This document shows, piece after piece, positions 25,395 to 34,748 of a stretch of DNA of 64,000 bases. This DNA is from Steroidobacter gossypii (GTDB lineage: Bacteria; Pseudomonadota; Gammaproteobacteria; Steroidobacterales; Steroidobacteraceae). A program made the translations under genes and the position numbers. The first letter of the stretch is position 1. Each line of letters begins with the position of its first letter. Below the pieces are notes generated by a model that was given only the letters and a program-made list of their open reading frames with translations, had not been told where the DNA came from and did not search any database. Location: assembly GCF_016801985.1 (NCBI RefSeq), contig NZ_JAEVLS010000005.1:62001-126000 (forward strand), given 5' to 3'.

Positions 25395-26567
25395 CTACTC
25401 CAGCGCGCTTACCGCACTGTTGAAGAAGTCGTTGTCGGGAATCGCCTCGGCGCCCTTCGGTTTCGAGCGGGAGCTCAGCACCGTCACGATCACCTGCTTA
25501 CGCGGGTTGATGTAGATGTACTGACCGAAGATGCCGCGTGCACTGAAAGCGCCGTCGGCGAAAGAACCATTGGGGCTCGGCACCGGCCACCACATGTAGC
25601 CGTAGTCCACCCGCGCATTGCCGACCTGCCGGGGCTGAGTTGCTTCAACGATCCAGCTTTCGGGCAGCACGCGCTCGTTGCCGATCACGCCGCCATTCAT
25701 CATGAACAAGCCGAAACGCGCGTAGTCGCGCAGCGTGGCATTGATGCCGCTGCCGGCGACCTCCAGTCCGTCGGCCGCTTCGAGCCACCACGTGGCGTCG
25801 CGCTCCATGCCGACGCGGGCCCAGATTTTTTGTGACAAGTAGTCGGCGCACCACAGACCGGTCGCGGCGCGCACCAACGCGCCGACCACATGCGTCTCAC
25901 CCGTGCTGTAGTTCCAGATGCTGCCGGGCGCAGCGACGCGCCGCTGGCTGGCGAGGAATTTCATGATGGCGCCCGGCTGCTGCGCGATCTGCATCTCCAG
26001 CATGCGACGGCGCTCGGATTGCGGATCGGTGTGCGTGTCGTCCCAATGCACGCCCGACGTCATTTGCAGCAGGTGACGGATCGAGACGCCGTCGTAGCTG
26101 GTGCCGCGCAGCTCCGGCAGATAGCGCGTGAGCTGATCGTCGACGCTGCCGATCAGCTTGTCCTGGATCGCCGCGCCCACCAGCGTGGTGCTCACCGACT
26201 TCGCCATCGACATCGAGATCCAGCGGGTGCTGGCATCGATTCCCAGATCGTAGTGCTCGAAGGCGATGCGGCCGCGCTTCATCAGCAACAGCCCGGCGAC
26301 GCGATTGCGCGACAGATAATCGACCAGGTCGAGCTCCATGCCTCTGGAGTGCACGACCATGTCCTGGAGTTGAATGTCGGCGCGAGGCAGCTCTTGCACC
26401 GTGCCGCCGCGAGCGATCACGCGCGTCGCGAATCCCCATTGCGACTCACGGAACAGTTTGAGCTGGACGTTGGGAAGCAGCTTGCCCGCGTAAGCGTCGC
26501 GGGCCTCGGAAGGGGCGAGCTCGGATTGATCCGCACGTCGGCTGCGCACTTCGGCGTCGCGATGCAA
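25395..26567 (-). CDS. Serine hydrolase of the class C beta-lactamase/penicillin-binding-protein-like family
   Basis: The protein has 390 aa from TTG 26567, which follows AGGAAGG at good distance. The catalytic S-x-x-K motif is S120-MAK123 (RWISMSMAKSVST), and the Tyr motif is Y220-ST (IWNYSTGETHVVG). A usual signal peptide is not visible. Members of this family hydrolyse esters, amides or D-amino-acid peptides rather than beta-lactam antibiotics. It is in the same direction as the TonB receptor, with an 86-base gap, and belongs to the peptide/amine block by position. Confidence 0.85.
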   Translation of the reverse strand: MHRDAEVRSRRADQSELAPSEARDAYAGKLLPNVQLKLFRESQWGFATRVIARGGTVQELPRADIQLQDMVVHSRGMELDLVDYLSRNRVAGLLLMKRGRIAFEHYDLGIDASTRWISMSMAKSVSTTLVGAAIQDKLIGSVDDQLTRYLPELRGTSYDGVSIRHLLQMTSGVHWDDTHTDPQSERRRMLEMQIAQQPGAIMKFLASQRRVAAPGSIWNYSTGETHVVGALVRAATGLWCADYLSQKIWARVGMERDATWWLEAADGLEVAGSGINATLRDYARFGLFMMNGGVIGNERVLPESWIVEATQPRQVGNARVDYGYMWWPVPSPNGSFADGAFSARGIFGQYIYINPRKQVIVTVLSSRSKPKGAEAIPDNDFFNSAVSALE

Positions 26568-26657
26568 GGGTGACCTTCCTGAATTACAGCGTTGACGCTG
26601 TTATATCGTCAGGTCCCCAGCCACACAGTTGCCAATGCCGACCGCATCGGTGAGCTG

Positions 26658-26688
26658 CGATCACCACGGAGCGCTCCCGTGGTGATCG
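26658..26688 (-). terminator. Perfect 12-bp hairpin after the P1 peptidase gene
   Basis: CGATCACCACGG (26658-26669) is exactly complementary to CCGTGGTGATCG (26677-26688) around a 7-base loop. It lies 16 bases beyond the stop codon of the minus-strand peptidase gene. No T-run follows, so it may end or protect the transcript. Confidence 0.5.
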
Positions 26689-26704
26689 CCGCTCACTCAC
26701 ATCG

Positions 26705-28084
26705 TCACTGCGCAGCCTTTGCGCCGATCTGCTGCCAGTGCCCCGGATTGAGCGTCAGTCTGTCGTCGGCGAAGCGCAGGTTCAGTGGATAACGTCCGGG
26801 GACCATGAACTCGCCTTGCGCCACTGGCAGCAGCTCCACCGGCGCTGGTTTCTTGATCGCAAAGGCATCGCGAGCGCCTGTGGCTTGCGCAACGAGCTTG
26901 CCCGCTTGCTCGGAGATGCGCACGCTCACCAACTCGCTGAAGCGATACTCGCCCTGATACTTCGCCAGATCGGCCGCCGCGACTTTGAAGCGCTTGTTCG
27001 GCTGCAGAGCGCGCGGCTGCTCCGGCACCGACGAGAGAATCGCATCCCACATCACTTCGGAGGCAATCACGCCGAGATCCACCGACGTGAGCGCGCCCGG
27101 ATCTTTCTCGTCGAGCTCGCCGGTCGACACGGCATAGAGCACATCGCCGTCATACTCGGTGGCGAAAGGCTGAATGCCGCGCGCCATGGCCGTGTGAACC
27201 TGCACGGCGATCCGTTGCAGCAATGCAGGCTCCAATGTTTGATTCACCACCACGAGGCTGACGGTCGTGTTCTTGCCCGCTTCCTTGGACGGCTGCCAGC
27301 CAGGCTTGCGGCTGTCGGGCATGCCCGCGAGCAGATCGGTAGGACGCAACGGCTTCGGCCACCCCTCGCCTGGATTGCAGGCGACCACGTGACCATTGCG
27401 ATCGGTCACCACGCCGAACGCATTCACCACGGTGAAGGCCGCGATCTTCACCGGACCGACCTGACGAAACGCGCCGCCTTGTCCGGAGTGCGCGTTGCAA
27501 CCGAAGAACTGGCCGCTGCGAGCCGAGCGCCCCGCGCCCTGCGCGCCCAACGGGAAGACACCGGGCTGCGCTGCGCGCAACGCGGCCTGCGCCAATTTCT
27601 TGTCGGGATAGATTTCGTTCAAGCGACGATCGCCGAAGTCATAAATGATCGCGCCCACCGACAACGCGACGTTGTCCCAATGGCCGCCGCGCTCGCCGTC
27701 ATCTTTCAAGGCCGTGGCCGCGGCGGTGGTCGCCTCGAGGCCGTACCAGGAGCCGCCCGAGAACACCACGGTATCGAGGTCCGGATAGTTGTATCCGAGG
27801 CGCAGAAAATCGGTGTTCACGGTGCCGGGGCCGCCGCCGCGAACATCGACTGCGCCCATCACTTTGCGGCCGAAGCGAAACACCGTGACGCCGGTCGGCC
27901 CCTCGGCATATTCGCCGGTGCCGATCCTGAGCATGGGCCAATCGAACTGGAGCTTCTTGTCGCCCACATTGAGCAGCGGCTGCAGCGATTCTTGCGAGGC
28001 GGTTCCGGAGGCGTGGACAACACAGGGGCAGGCGGTGATGGTGGCCAGCAGCAGGGCCGCCACAGAGGGGCGCAGTGTTCGCAT
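26705..28084 (-). CDS. P1 (S58/DmpA) family peptidase, secreted
   Basis: The protein has 459 aa from ATG 28084. It starts with a signal peptide (~1-25, VVHASG). The body is the DmpA/BapA aminopeptidase fold: GPTGVTVFRFGRKVMGAVDVRGGGPGT, VVFSGGSWYGLEATTA, PGVFPLGAQGAG. The self-processing site is probably N272-T273-T274 in EAGKNTTVSLVVV, with a Thr nucleophile rather than the Ser of DmpA. The last ~100 residues (LAKYQGEYRFSELVSVRI onward) form an extra beta-rich domain not needed by the family. Enzymes of this group release N-terminal D- or beta-amino acids from peptides. Periplasmic. Confidence 0.85.
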   Translation of the reverse strand: MRTLRPSVAALLLATITACPCVVHASGTASQESLQPLLNVGDKKLQFDWPMLRIGTGEYAEGPTGVTVFRFGRKVMGAVDVRGGGPGTVNTDFLRLGYNYPDLDTVVFSGGSWYGLEATTAAATALKDDGERGGHWDNVALSVGAIIYDFGDRRLNEIYPDKKLAQAALRAAQPGVFPLGAQGAGRSARSGQFFGCNAHSGQGGAFRQVGPVKIAAFTVVNAFGVVTDRNGHVVACNPGEGWPKPLRPTDLLAGMPDSRKPGWQPSKEAGKNTTVSLVVVNQTLEPALLQRIAVQVHTAMARGIQPFATEYDGDVLYAVSTGELDEKDPGALTSVDLGVIASEVMWDAILSSVPEQPRALQPNKRFKVAAADLAKYQGEYRFSELVSVRISEQAGKLVAQATGARDAFAIKKPAPVELLPVAQGEFMVPGRYPLNLRFADDRLTLNPGHWQQIGAKAAQ

Positions 28085-28215
28085 CGAGATGCAGCTCCGG
28101 GCATTTAGCACGAGGACGATCGGAGCATTGAAACACACGCGCCCAGGAGCGGGCGCTGCCATCAAGGACGCGACCGGTGCGCCGGACACACCTCCCTGTG
28201 AGGGGTTCGAGCCGA

Positions 28216-29595
28216 CTATCTCGCCGGCTGCAGGTCGCCGAGCACGGTCGGAATCAGCTCCGAGACCGTCGGATGGATGGGCACTGCCTGCTGCAGTCTC
28301 GTGTAGGGCACGTCGGCGTTCATCACATCGATGACGCCGTGAATTGCTTCGTCACCCCCCACGCCCAGGATGGACGCGCCGAGAATGCGCTTGGAGTCGG
28401 CATCGACGATGACTTTCATGAAGCCCTGGGTCTCGCCCTTTTCGATGGCCCGACCTACCTTGCTCATGGGTCGCGTGCCGATCAGCAGAGACTTGCCGCT
28501 GGCGCGGGCCTGTTTCTCGGTGAGGCCGACTCTTCCCAAGGGCGGATCGATGTACAGCGCGTAGGCCAGGATGCGTTGACTCACCCGGCGCGCTTCGCCA
28601 TCGAGCAGGTTCGCCGCGACGATCTCGAAATCATTGTAGGAAGTGTGCGTGAACGCGCCCCGGCCGTTGCAGTCGCCAAGCGCGAACACGCCGGCGACGT
28701 TTGTCTGCAACTGCTCGTCGACTTTGATGTAGCCGCGCGCATCGACTTCGATGCCGGCGCGATCGAGGTTGAGATCGTGCGTATTGGGCGCCCGACCGAC
28801 TGCCAGCAGCACGTGAGTGCCCACCACTGTCGGCGCCCCTTGCTGGCAACTCACATGGACCTCGACGCCTTCGGCATGCGGCGCGAGGCTGATACATTCG
28901 GCGTGCGTTCGTAGCGCGATCCCTTCGTTTTCGAAGATTGAAGCGATGGCGAGCGACACATCCTCGTCCTCGCGTCCGATCAGCCGCTCGCTCTGCTCCA
29001 CCACCGTGACCTGCGAGCCGAAGCGCCGAAACATCTGCGCGAATTCGAGGCCGATGTAACTGCCGCCCACCACCACCAGGTGCTTCGGGACGAAGTCGAT
29101 CTGCAGGATGCTGGTGTTGGTGAGGAAGGGCACGTCCTTGACGCCGGGCAGGTTCGGCACATTGGCGCGCCCGCCCACGTTGATGAAGATGCGCGGCGCA
29201 CTGAGTGATTGCTCACCGACGCGCACGGTGTGGGCGGACTCGAAGCGCGCGTGCCCCTCGATCACCGTGCATCCATCCATGGAGCGCAACCAGTTTTCGA
29301 GACCGGTGCGTGCATTGAGCGTCACCTCGGCGGCGCGCGCCTGCACTCGTTTCATATCGATGCCGATGGGACTGTTGGTGATCACGCCGTAGTCAGCGGC
29401 GCGCCTTGCGACGTGCGCCGCATACGCGCTGGCCACCAATGTTTTGGTCGGCATGCACCCGGTGTTGACGCAGGTTCCACCGAACAGCTTGCGCTCGATC
29501 AGCGCGACCTTCATGCCTGCGCTCGTCAGGCGGCCCGCGAGCGACGGCCCCGCCTGGCCGGCGCCGATGATGATGGCGTCGAAGTTCTGTGTCAT
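28216..29595 (-). CDS. Class I pyridine nucleotide-disulfide oxidoreductase (mercuric reductase-like)
   Basis: The protein has 459 aa. The FAD motif is DAIIIGAGQAGPSLAGRL, the redox-active disulfide C42-x4-C47 is in GGTCVNTGCMPTKT, the NAD(P) motif is VVVGGSYIGLEFAQMF near 170-185, the second FAD site is GVFALGDCNGRGAFTHTSYND, and the C-terminal dimer motif is HPTVSELIPT. The HP pair suits a glutathione or mercuric reductase-type enzyme; there is no extra Cys pair at the C-terminus and no N-terminal metal-binding domain as in MerA. True substrate unknown. Confidence 0.88.
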   Translation of the reverse strand: MTQNFDAIIIGAGQAGPSLAGRLTSAGMKVALIERKLFGGTCVNTGCMPTKTLVASAYAAHVARRAADYGVITNSPIGIDMKRVQARAAEVTLNARTGLENWLRSMDGCTVIEGHARFESAHTVRVGEQSLSAPRIFINVGGRANVPNLPGVKDVPFLTNTSILQIDFVPKHLVVVGGSYIGLEFAQMFRRFGSQVTVVEQSERLIGREDEDVSLAIASIFENEGIALRTHAECISLAPHAEGVEVHVSCQQGAPTVVGTHVLLAVGRAPNTHDLNLDRAGIEVDARGYIKVDEQLQTNVAGVFALGDCNGRGAFTHTSYNDFEIVAANLLDGEARRVSQRILAYALYIDPPLGRVGLTEKQARASGKSLLIGTRPMSKVGRAIEKGETQGFMKVIVDADSKRILGASILGVGGDEAIHGVIDVMNADVPYTRLQQAVPIHPTVSELIPTVLGDLQPAR

Positions 29596-29628
29596 GGCAG
29601 CCCGCCGGCGAAAAGTGATGCGGGAGAG

Positions 29629-30090
29629 TCAGCGCAAAGCTAGCACGATGAGAACCGCGGCTGCGATGGCGACGGCGTCTTCGATGAATGCTGCCGGTGG
29701 ATCCTTACCGAAGGCGGCAGCCATTCTGGCGCGCACAGCGGCGCCGCCCAGGGTGCCTATGATGGCGCCGATCACACCGACGAGCGCGCCCAGCGACGGC
29801 GCCCCGGACGCAACGCCGATGGCGCCACCGGTGGCTGCTCCCATCAGGATGCGAGTGCCGAACTGCACCGGCACTTTGCGACTCGGCGTGGACGGCAGCT
29901 GGTCGGTGATCAGCTCACCGATGGCCAGCAGCAACAGAATCCAGGGCGTCCAGCGATAGCCGAGGAATCCCAGCCAGGTGCCGCTCAGATCCAGCAGCCC
30001 GTAATGTGCGGCAAATGAAATGGCCGCCGGCGCCGTCATGGCTCGCAGGCCCGCCACGATCCCGATCGACAACGCGAGCAGATACAGCAT
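29629..30090 (-). CDS. DUF4126 family membrane protein
   Basis: The protein has 153 aa. ATG 30090 follows AAAGGACCGCC. Several hydrophobic segments: SIGIVAGLRAMTAPAAISFAA, WTPWILLLLAIGELITDQLP, GAATGGAIGVASGAPSLGALVGVIGAIIGTLGG and AVAIAAAVLIVLALR. The RAMTAPA motif and Gly-rich hairpins match DUF4126. Function unknown. It is encoded between the GntR regulator and the disulfide oxidoreductase, with gaps of 24 and 33 bases, so the three probably form one unit. Confidence 0.82.
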   Translation of the reverse strand: MLYLLALSIGIVAGLRAMTAPAAISFAAHYGLLDLSGTWLGFLGYRWTPWILLLLAIGELITDQLPSTPSRKVPVQFGTRILMGAATGGAIGVASGAPSLGALVGVIGAIIGTLGGAAVRARMAAAFGKDPPAAFIEDAVAIAAAVLIVLALR

Positions 30091-30114
30091 GGCGGTCCTT
30101 TGTTGGGGTTGAAA

Positions 30115-30861
30115 TCAGGATCGTTTGTTCGCGCCGCGCGCTCCGTTGCCGCGGCCTTTGCTCTTGCTCATCGAGGCGGGGTCACGATTTTCCAGCGCGA
30201 CCCTTATACCCTCGGCGACTCGTTGCAAATGCAGCTCCATCAAGCGACAGGCGCGCTGTGTCTTGCGCGCAAGCGCAGCCTCGACGATGGCTTGCTGCTC
30301 TTCGCGCTCGATGCCGGTTTCCTGCATCGAGATCATCCGATAACGATCGCAGTGACAGTGGAGCATGCCACGGAGACGGATCAGCCACTTGGATCCGCAT
30401 GCTGATATCAACGCTTCGTGGAAGCGACGATTGGCGCCCTGCCAGCGCGCCATCGCTTCCGCATCGCCCGGCTCGAGCCGATCTTCCAGCGCGCACAGCT
30501 CCTGCAACGCCTGTTTGACGGCGCGCTCCCATTCCGGACCGCCCTTTTCGATGGCCAGCGACAGCGCCTGAGTCTCGATCAGCACGCGCGTGCTCATCGT
30601 GTCCTGCAGTTCTTCCGGAGAAATCTGCGATACCCAGAAGCCGCGCTGACCTTCGGCCACGGCGAGCGCATCGCCGGTCAATTTCACCAGCGCCTCGCGC
30701 AGCGGGCTCAGGCCCACCTTGTAACGTTTGGTCAGCAGCTCCATCGCCAGCTTGCTCCCGGGCGGCAGCGCACCGGACAGGATGTCCCGCCGCAGCTGCT
30801 GGTAGGTCTGATCGGCGATGGTCTTGGCGACCACCCGGGTGGGCTCCGCTGAGTCGTTCAT
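30115..30861 (-). CDS. GntR-family transcriptional regulator (FCD subfamily)
   Basis: The protein has 248 aa. ATG 30861 was chosen for its GAGAGGA ribosome site; an upstream in-frame start (30927) would add 22 residues. The winged HTH is at ~15-80 (ADQTYQQLRRDILSGALPPGSKL, LLTKRYKVGLSPLREALVKL). The FCD helical domain covers ~90-225, with His residues likely to bind metal (RRFHEALISACGSKWLIRL, MLHCHCDRYRMISM). The C-terminal tail is basic (SKGRGNGARGANK). It resembles CsiR-type regulators of carbon-starvation genes. Target unknown; the two downstream genes are candidates. Confidence 0.88.
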   Translation of the reverse strand: MNDSAEPTRVVAKTIADQTYQQLRRDILSGALPPGSKLAMELLTKRYKVGLSPLREALVKLTGDALAVAEGQRGFWVSQISPEELQDTMSTRVLIETQALSLAIEKGGPEWERAVKQALQELCALEDRLEPGDAEAMARWQGANRRFHEALISACGSKWLIRLRGMLHCHCDRYRMISMQETGIEREEQQAIVEAALARKTQRACRLMELHLQRVAEGIRVALENRDPASMSKSKGRGNGARGANKRS

Positions 30862-30965
30862 CACGGTCCTCTCTGTGACCGATGATAGCGTTAGCAGCAT
30901 CATAAGACCCGGGCGCGGGACCGTCACCCGGCCCGCCTCGATGAACTGGATGAACGCACAGCGAG

Positions 30966-33900
30966 TTACTTCTGGGTCCGATACTCGATGCCGGCGCGAG
31001 TATCTTCCGGCCCCCGCTGCGCCTGTACCGACAGATCTTTGGAAAGCTTGTAGCGCAACGTGATGACCTCGCCAGGCTCGAACAGCCCGACGCCGTAACT
31101 CAAATAGACACGCGGCGAGAGATACTGGCCCACCGTCAACGCCGCGCCGCCGATCATCTCGTCGTCCTTCACGGCGAGCTCGTCCGCGCCCAGGCGGCGA
31201 CCCACATTCTTGGCCAGCAATCCGCCGGCCGCAGCGCCGAGCGAACGAGTGGCCGCCTGCACGGCGTCGCCTTCACCTTCTCCGGATCCAATGTCATCGA
31301 GCGGCTTGCCGGCGACGATGTATGAAAGCGCATTCGCCTGTCCCATCGGCGGATTTGAAAACACCGTGAGCTCAGGGCTCTGCGCAGTGCCCCGAATGCG
31401 CAGGCCCGCCACGACCTCTTCCACGGTGCGCGTGGCTTCGATACGCAGTTGCGGGTTGTCGAGCGGCGTCGAAGCATAGAGCAGCTGGCCTTCCTCAATC
31501 ACCAGATCCTGCCCGTACGCTTTATACGTGCCGGTGACATTCACGGTGCCGGATCCCACCGTATCCGTGCCGGGCCGCTCGCGCACATCGAGCTGTCCCG
31601 CCACTTTAGCCACCAGGCCAAAGCCGGTGAGATTCACTTCGTCACCGAGCGCCACGGTGATGTTGGCGTACAACGGAATGGCCTGCTCCGCGGCCTCTTC
31701 CTGCGTTTCCGCATCGACGACTACGACATCGGGCGAGGCTGCCTGCGCTTTGTCGCCACCGCGCGGCAGCTTCTGCAAATTCACATCCGCCTCGGGCAGC
31801 GTGACCTTGCCCGACAGCGTCATGCGCTCTTCGTTGCGCACCAGGTCCAGATCCGGCGAGACCACCACTTTGGCGCCCGGAATATCGGCGGCGAGAAACT
31901 TATCGCCGTCGATTTGCATATTCACGGCGCCGCTCGGACTCGCCGTGCCTGCAAACTTCAGCGCGCCCTCACCCGACTCGATGCCGCCGGTCACCTGGAA
32001 CTCCGTCGGCGAGCTGGGCCGCACATCCACGCGACCGTTCTTCAAACGCAGTCCGATCGCGGGAATATCGGCCGCGAGTTCGGCTGCGGACACCGTGCCG
32101 GTGATCGCAGGCTCCTGCATCGAGCCGGTCACGCTGCCTTGAGCGTCGAGTCGTCCGTGCACATTCGCAAGCTGAGGCGCGAAGACGGCAAAGGGCGCGA
32201 GATCGGGCAGACTCGCATTCATTCGAGCATTGATCTGCGCGTCCGGTTGATCGAGCCCGCGCACCTCGCCCTCGCCTTGCAAGGATCCGTTCTCTTGCAA
32301 GCCGGCGCTGATCGAAGCGCGCGCATCCGGGCCCGACAGGTTCGCTTCCAACCTGAAATCCCGGTACGAAAGCAATGTTTCTTCTTCAACGGGCTCCTCG
32401 CCCTCATCGACCTCCAGGGTGCGCGACATGCTGCCGGATGGCGAGCGTATCGAGGCGCTGCCGAACAGATTGCCTTCGGCATCCCGCCGGATACCGCCCT
32501 GCCCTTCGATCAAGCCTTTGAACCGCAGCGGCAACTCATCGCTCGAGAACGAGTTCGCCAGGCCGAGCGGCACATTGGCAAGCGAATAACTCCCTTGCAT
32601 GGAGCCGTCCGGCTGCATGCCGCCTTGCATGCACAGCTCGATATCGCGATCGACGAAACAGGCGCGCGAGACATCCACCGCCTTGCCTTTCAGCACGATG
32701 TTCGCGGGCTCTCGCAGGCTCAGGCGCGCCGCATCTTTCACCTCCAGCACCAGGCGCTGCACGGCGCCCGACCAGCCATCGTCCTCGCGACCGCCTTCCA
32801 TCGCGATGGAGAACGCGAGCGGCTGCCCGGTCGTATTCACCTCCGCTCGATGCGCCGCGGAGTTCCCAGAGGCATTGGCCTGTAACGTTGCGAACTCGAA
32901 GCCCGCCGCGGACAGGCCCGCCAGCGTGAGCTTCACTGCGCCTTCCGGATCGAGCGGCTTGTTCACGTCGGCATCGAGCGTCAATTCATTGAGCCGCATC
33001 TCATCCATGTGTAGCTCGCGGCCCCGCGCGTCACCTTTGATGGAGACCTCCGGCCACGTGCCCAACACGCGAAAATTCGCGGCCAGCTCGCCGCCGGCAC
33101 TCGGCATCCAATCGTTCAACGATGCGACGTCCACCGCGATCGTGGCGTCGATCTGCTCGCTCTTCGCCGCTTGCACGCGAAGCCGGCTCTCGCCGGAATT
33201 CAACGCCAGCGTGCCTGCAGGCAAGTACGGCGCCGTGAGCGTCATATCGGCATCGCCGGAGATGGGGCGACCCCGCAAGCGCCCGCGAAGCTCGCTCAGC
33301 TTCAAAGTCGCGTCCGGCCCCTGCTCGGTCATCTTGCCCTGCGTGGCCAACTGGAACCGCAGGCTCCCGGGCCATTCGACTGCAAACGCGCCGGGATCGA
33401 AGTTCTCGCCACGCGCATCGACATCCCAGGCGAGCTCCGGCTTCAAGATCACCTTGCCGGTCGCGGCGAGGCGGCCCTGTTTCTGCACGATGTCGAACTG
33501 CTGCAAGTCCACCTGCTCGGGCGTGCCGCGCACTTGCAGGGCGATGTCGGCCTGCTGCTTCGGCGGGCCCAGCGCGAGCTGGCCATTGGCGTTGTACAGC
33601 TGCGGGTTGCCGTCGAAAGCGAGCTCGCCGTTCGTGTGCAGCTCCTGCCCGGCCCATGCCGGCGGCACGATCACGTCGCGCCAGCGCGCGCTCGCTTTGC
33701 TGGTCCAGGACTCTTCCGAGAATTGGATGTCGGCATTGGCCATCAACTCACCAGCGGTGGCGCCGATGCGCAGCAGACTTTCCAGCGTGAGCCGCTCTTC
33801 GCGACGATTGAAGCGCACCGACTCCAACTCGATCGGCTCGTCATTGATGATCAGGCGACCGGCAACCACGCCTTGATTCAACGTGCCCTCACCGTGCAAT

Positions 33901-34748
33901 GAGGCTGCAAGACTCTGCAGACTCGAGCCGGGCATCAGTTCTTCGCGCGGATCGAAGCGTGGCACTTCGAGCTGCAGCTGCCAGCGCCGCGCGCGATCCT
34001 GGGTCATCTTCGCATTCAATTGCGCCTGCAACGGCGAAGTGAGGTTGGCCGCGGCGAATGCGTCGGTGTCGTTTCCAGAGAGCACCAGAGCGCCGGCCAC
34101 CGTCTGCTCGCCCGCCGTCCAACGAAAGCGGCCCGTGCCTTTGCCGACATAAGTATTCTGTTGCGCCACCCGGCCATCGAACTTCACGAAGCCCTGCGGC
34201 GATTGCACGTCCAAGGTGGTGACTTCGAGCGCTTCGTGGGTCCACCGACCGGCGAACTGGGCGCGGGTCACCTCAACGACCGTCGCCTCGGGATTGCGCA
34301 CCTTCACGTGCTGCGCGAGAAGCGAATCCACCGCGATGTCGATCGGCGGTTTCAGGCTGAACGGCTTGGAAGGTTCTTCAGGGGGCGGCGGCTCGGTCGG
34401 CTCGTGCGTCAGGACGTCGACGCCGCGGATATCCAGGTTGCCCACGTGCACCAACGAATGCCAGAGATCCATCATCACCAAATCGAGCTCGATCGCTTCG
34501 ACACGGGCGTCGATGCCCGCCGCGGGATCGCGATAGCGTAGATTGGTGATGCGCAATGGCCCCGCAATCGAGCCTTCGATGGTCCCGATCGCGAGCTTGT
34601 CCCCGAGCGCCGCGCCCGCGCGAGCCGCGGCGAAGCGCGTGCCCGATTCGGTGCTCAACACCCACGCAACCGTGCCCACGATGGCGACGATCAGCACGGC
34701 GATCACGATGCCGGTCCAGGCCAGGCCCCTTTTCAAACCACGATTCAT
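30966..34748 (-). CDS. tamB: Translocation and assembly module subunit TamB
   Basis: The protein has 1260 aa, the usual length. One N-terminal membrane anchor (residues ~8-30, GLAWTGIVIAVLIVAIVGTVAWVLS) is followed by a long beta-rich periplasmic AsmA-like body and the conserved C-terminal TamB (DUF490) domain (QLLYASTPLDNPQLRIEATRT, ANALSYIVAGKPL, SPRVYLSYGVGLFEPGEVITLRYKL). It spans the periplasm and works with TamA in outer-membrane protein or lipid traffic. Its ATG overlaps the tamA stop by 4 bases, so the two are translationally coupled. Confidence 0.95.
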   Translation of the reverse strand: MNRGLKRGLAWTGIVIAVLIVAIVGTVAWVLSTESGTRFAAARAGAALGDKLAIGTIEGSIAGPLRITNLRYRDPAAGIDARVEAIELDLVMMDLWHSLVHVGNLDIRGVDVLTHEPTEPPPPEEPSKPFSLKPPIDIAVDSLLAQHVKVRNPEATVVEVTRAQFAGRWTHEALEVTTLDVQSPQGFVKFDGRVAQQNTYVGKGTGRFRWTAGEQTVAGALVLSGNDTDAFAAANLTSPLQAQLNAKMTQDRARRWQLQLEVPRFDPREELMPGSSLQSLAASLHGEGTLNQGVVAGRLIINDEPIELESVRFNRREERLTLESLLRIGATAGELMANADIQFSEESWTSKASARWRDVIVPPAWAGQELHTNGELAFDGNPQLYNANGQLALGPPKQQADIALQVRGTPEQVDLQQFDIVQKQGRLAATGKVILKPELAWDVDARGENFDPGAFAVEWPGSLRFQLATQGKMTEQGPDATLKLSELRGRLRGRPISGDADMTLTAPYLPAGTLALNSGESRLRVQAAKSEQIDATIAVDVASLNDWMPSAGGELAANFRVLGTWPEVSIKGDARGRELHMDEMRLNELTLDADVNKPLDPEGAVKLTLAGLSAAGFEFATLQANASGNSAAHRAEVNTTGQPLAFSIAMEGGREDDGWSGAVQRLVLEVKDAARLSLREPANIVLKGKAVDVSRACFVDRDIELCMQGGMQPDGSMQGSYSLANVPLGLANSFSSDELPLRFKGLIEGQGGIRRDAEGNLFGSASIRSPSGSMSRTLEVDEGEEPVEEETLLSYRDFRLEANLSGPDARASISAGLQENGSLQGEGEVRGLDQPDAQINARMNASLPDLAPFAVFAPQLANVHGRLDAQGSVTGSMQEPAITGTVSAAELAADIPAIGLRLKNGRVDVRPSSPTEFQVTGGIESGEGALKFAGTASPSGAVNMQIDGDKFLAADIPGAKVVVSPDLDLVRNEERMTLSGKVTLPEADVNLQKLPRGGDKAQAASPDVVVVDAETQEEAAEQAIPLYANITVALGDEVNLTGFGLVAKVAGQLDVRERPGTDTVGSGTVNVTGTYKAYGQDLVIEEGQLLYASTPLDNPQLRIEATRTVEEVVAGLRIRGTAQSPELTVFSNPPMGQANALSYIVAGKPLDDIGSGEGEGDAVQAATRSLGAAAGGLLAKNVGRRLGADELAVKDDEMIGGAALTVGQYLSPRVYLSYGVGLFEPGEVITLRYKLSKDLSVQAQRGPEDTRAGIEYRTQK

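Noticed and set aside
25395-26567. Antibiotic-resistance beta-lactamase
   Set aside because: S-x-x-K and Y-S-T are shared by many esterases and peptidases; no signal peptide or AmpR-type regulator supports resistance.
28216-29595. Mercuric reductase (mer operon)
   Set aside because: It lacks the N-terminal metal-binding domain and C-terminal Cys pair, and no merR, merT or merP gene is adjacent.
31449-32885. Plus-strand frame of 478 codons opposite tamB
   Set aside because: Antisense shadow of tamB, with His/Arg/Gln-rich translation typical of reverse frames and no domain.
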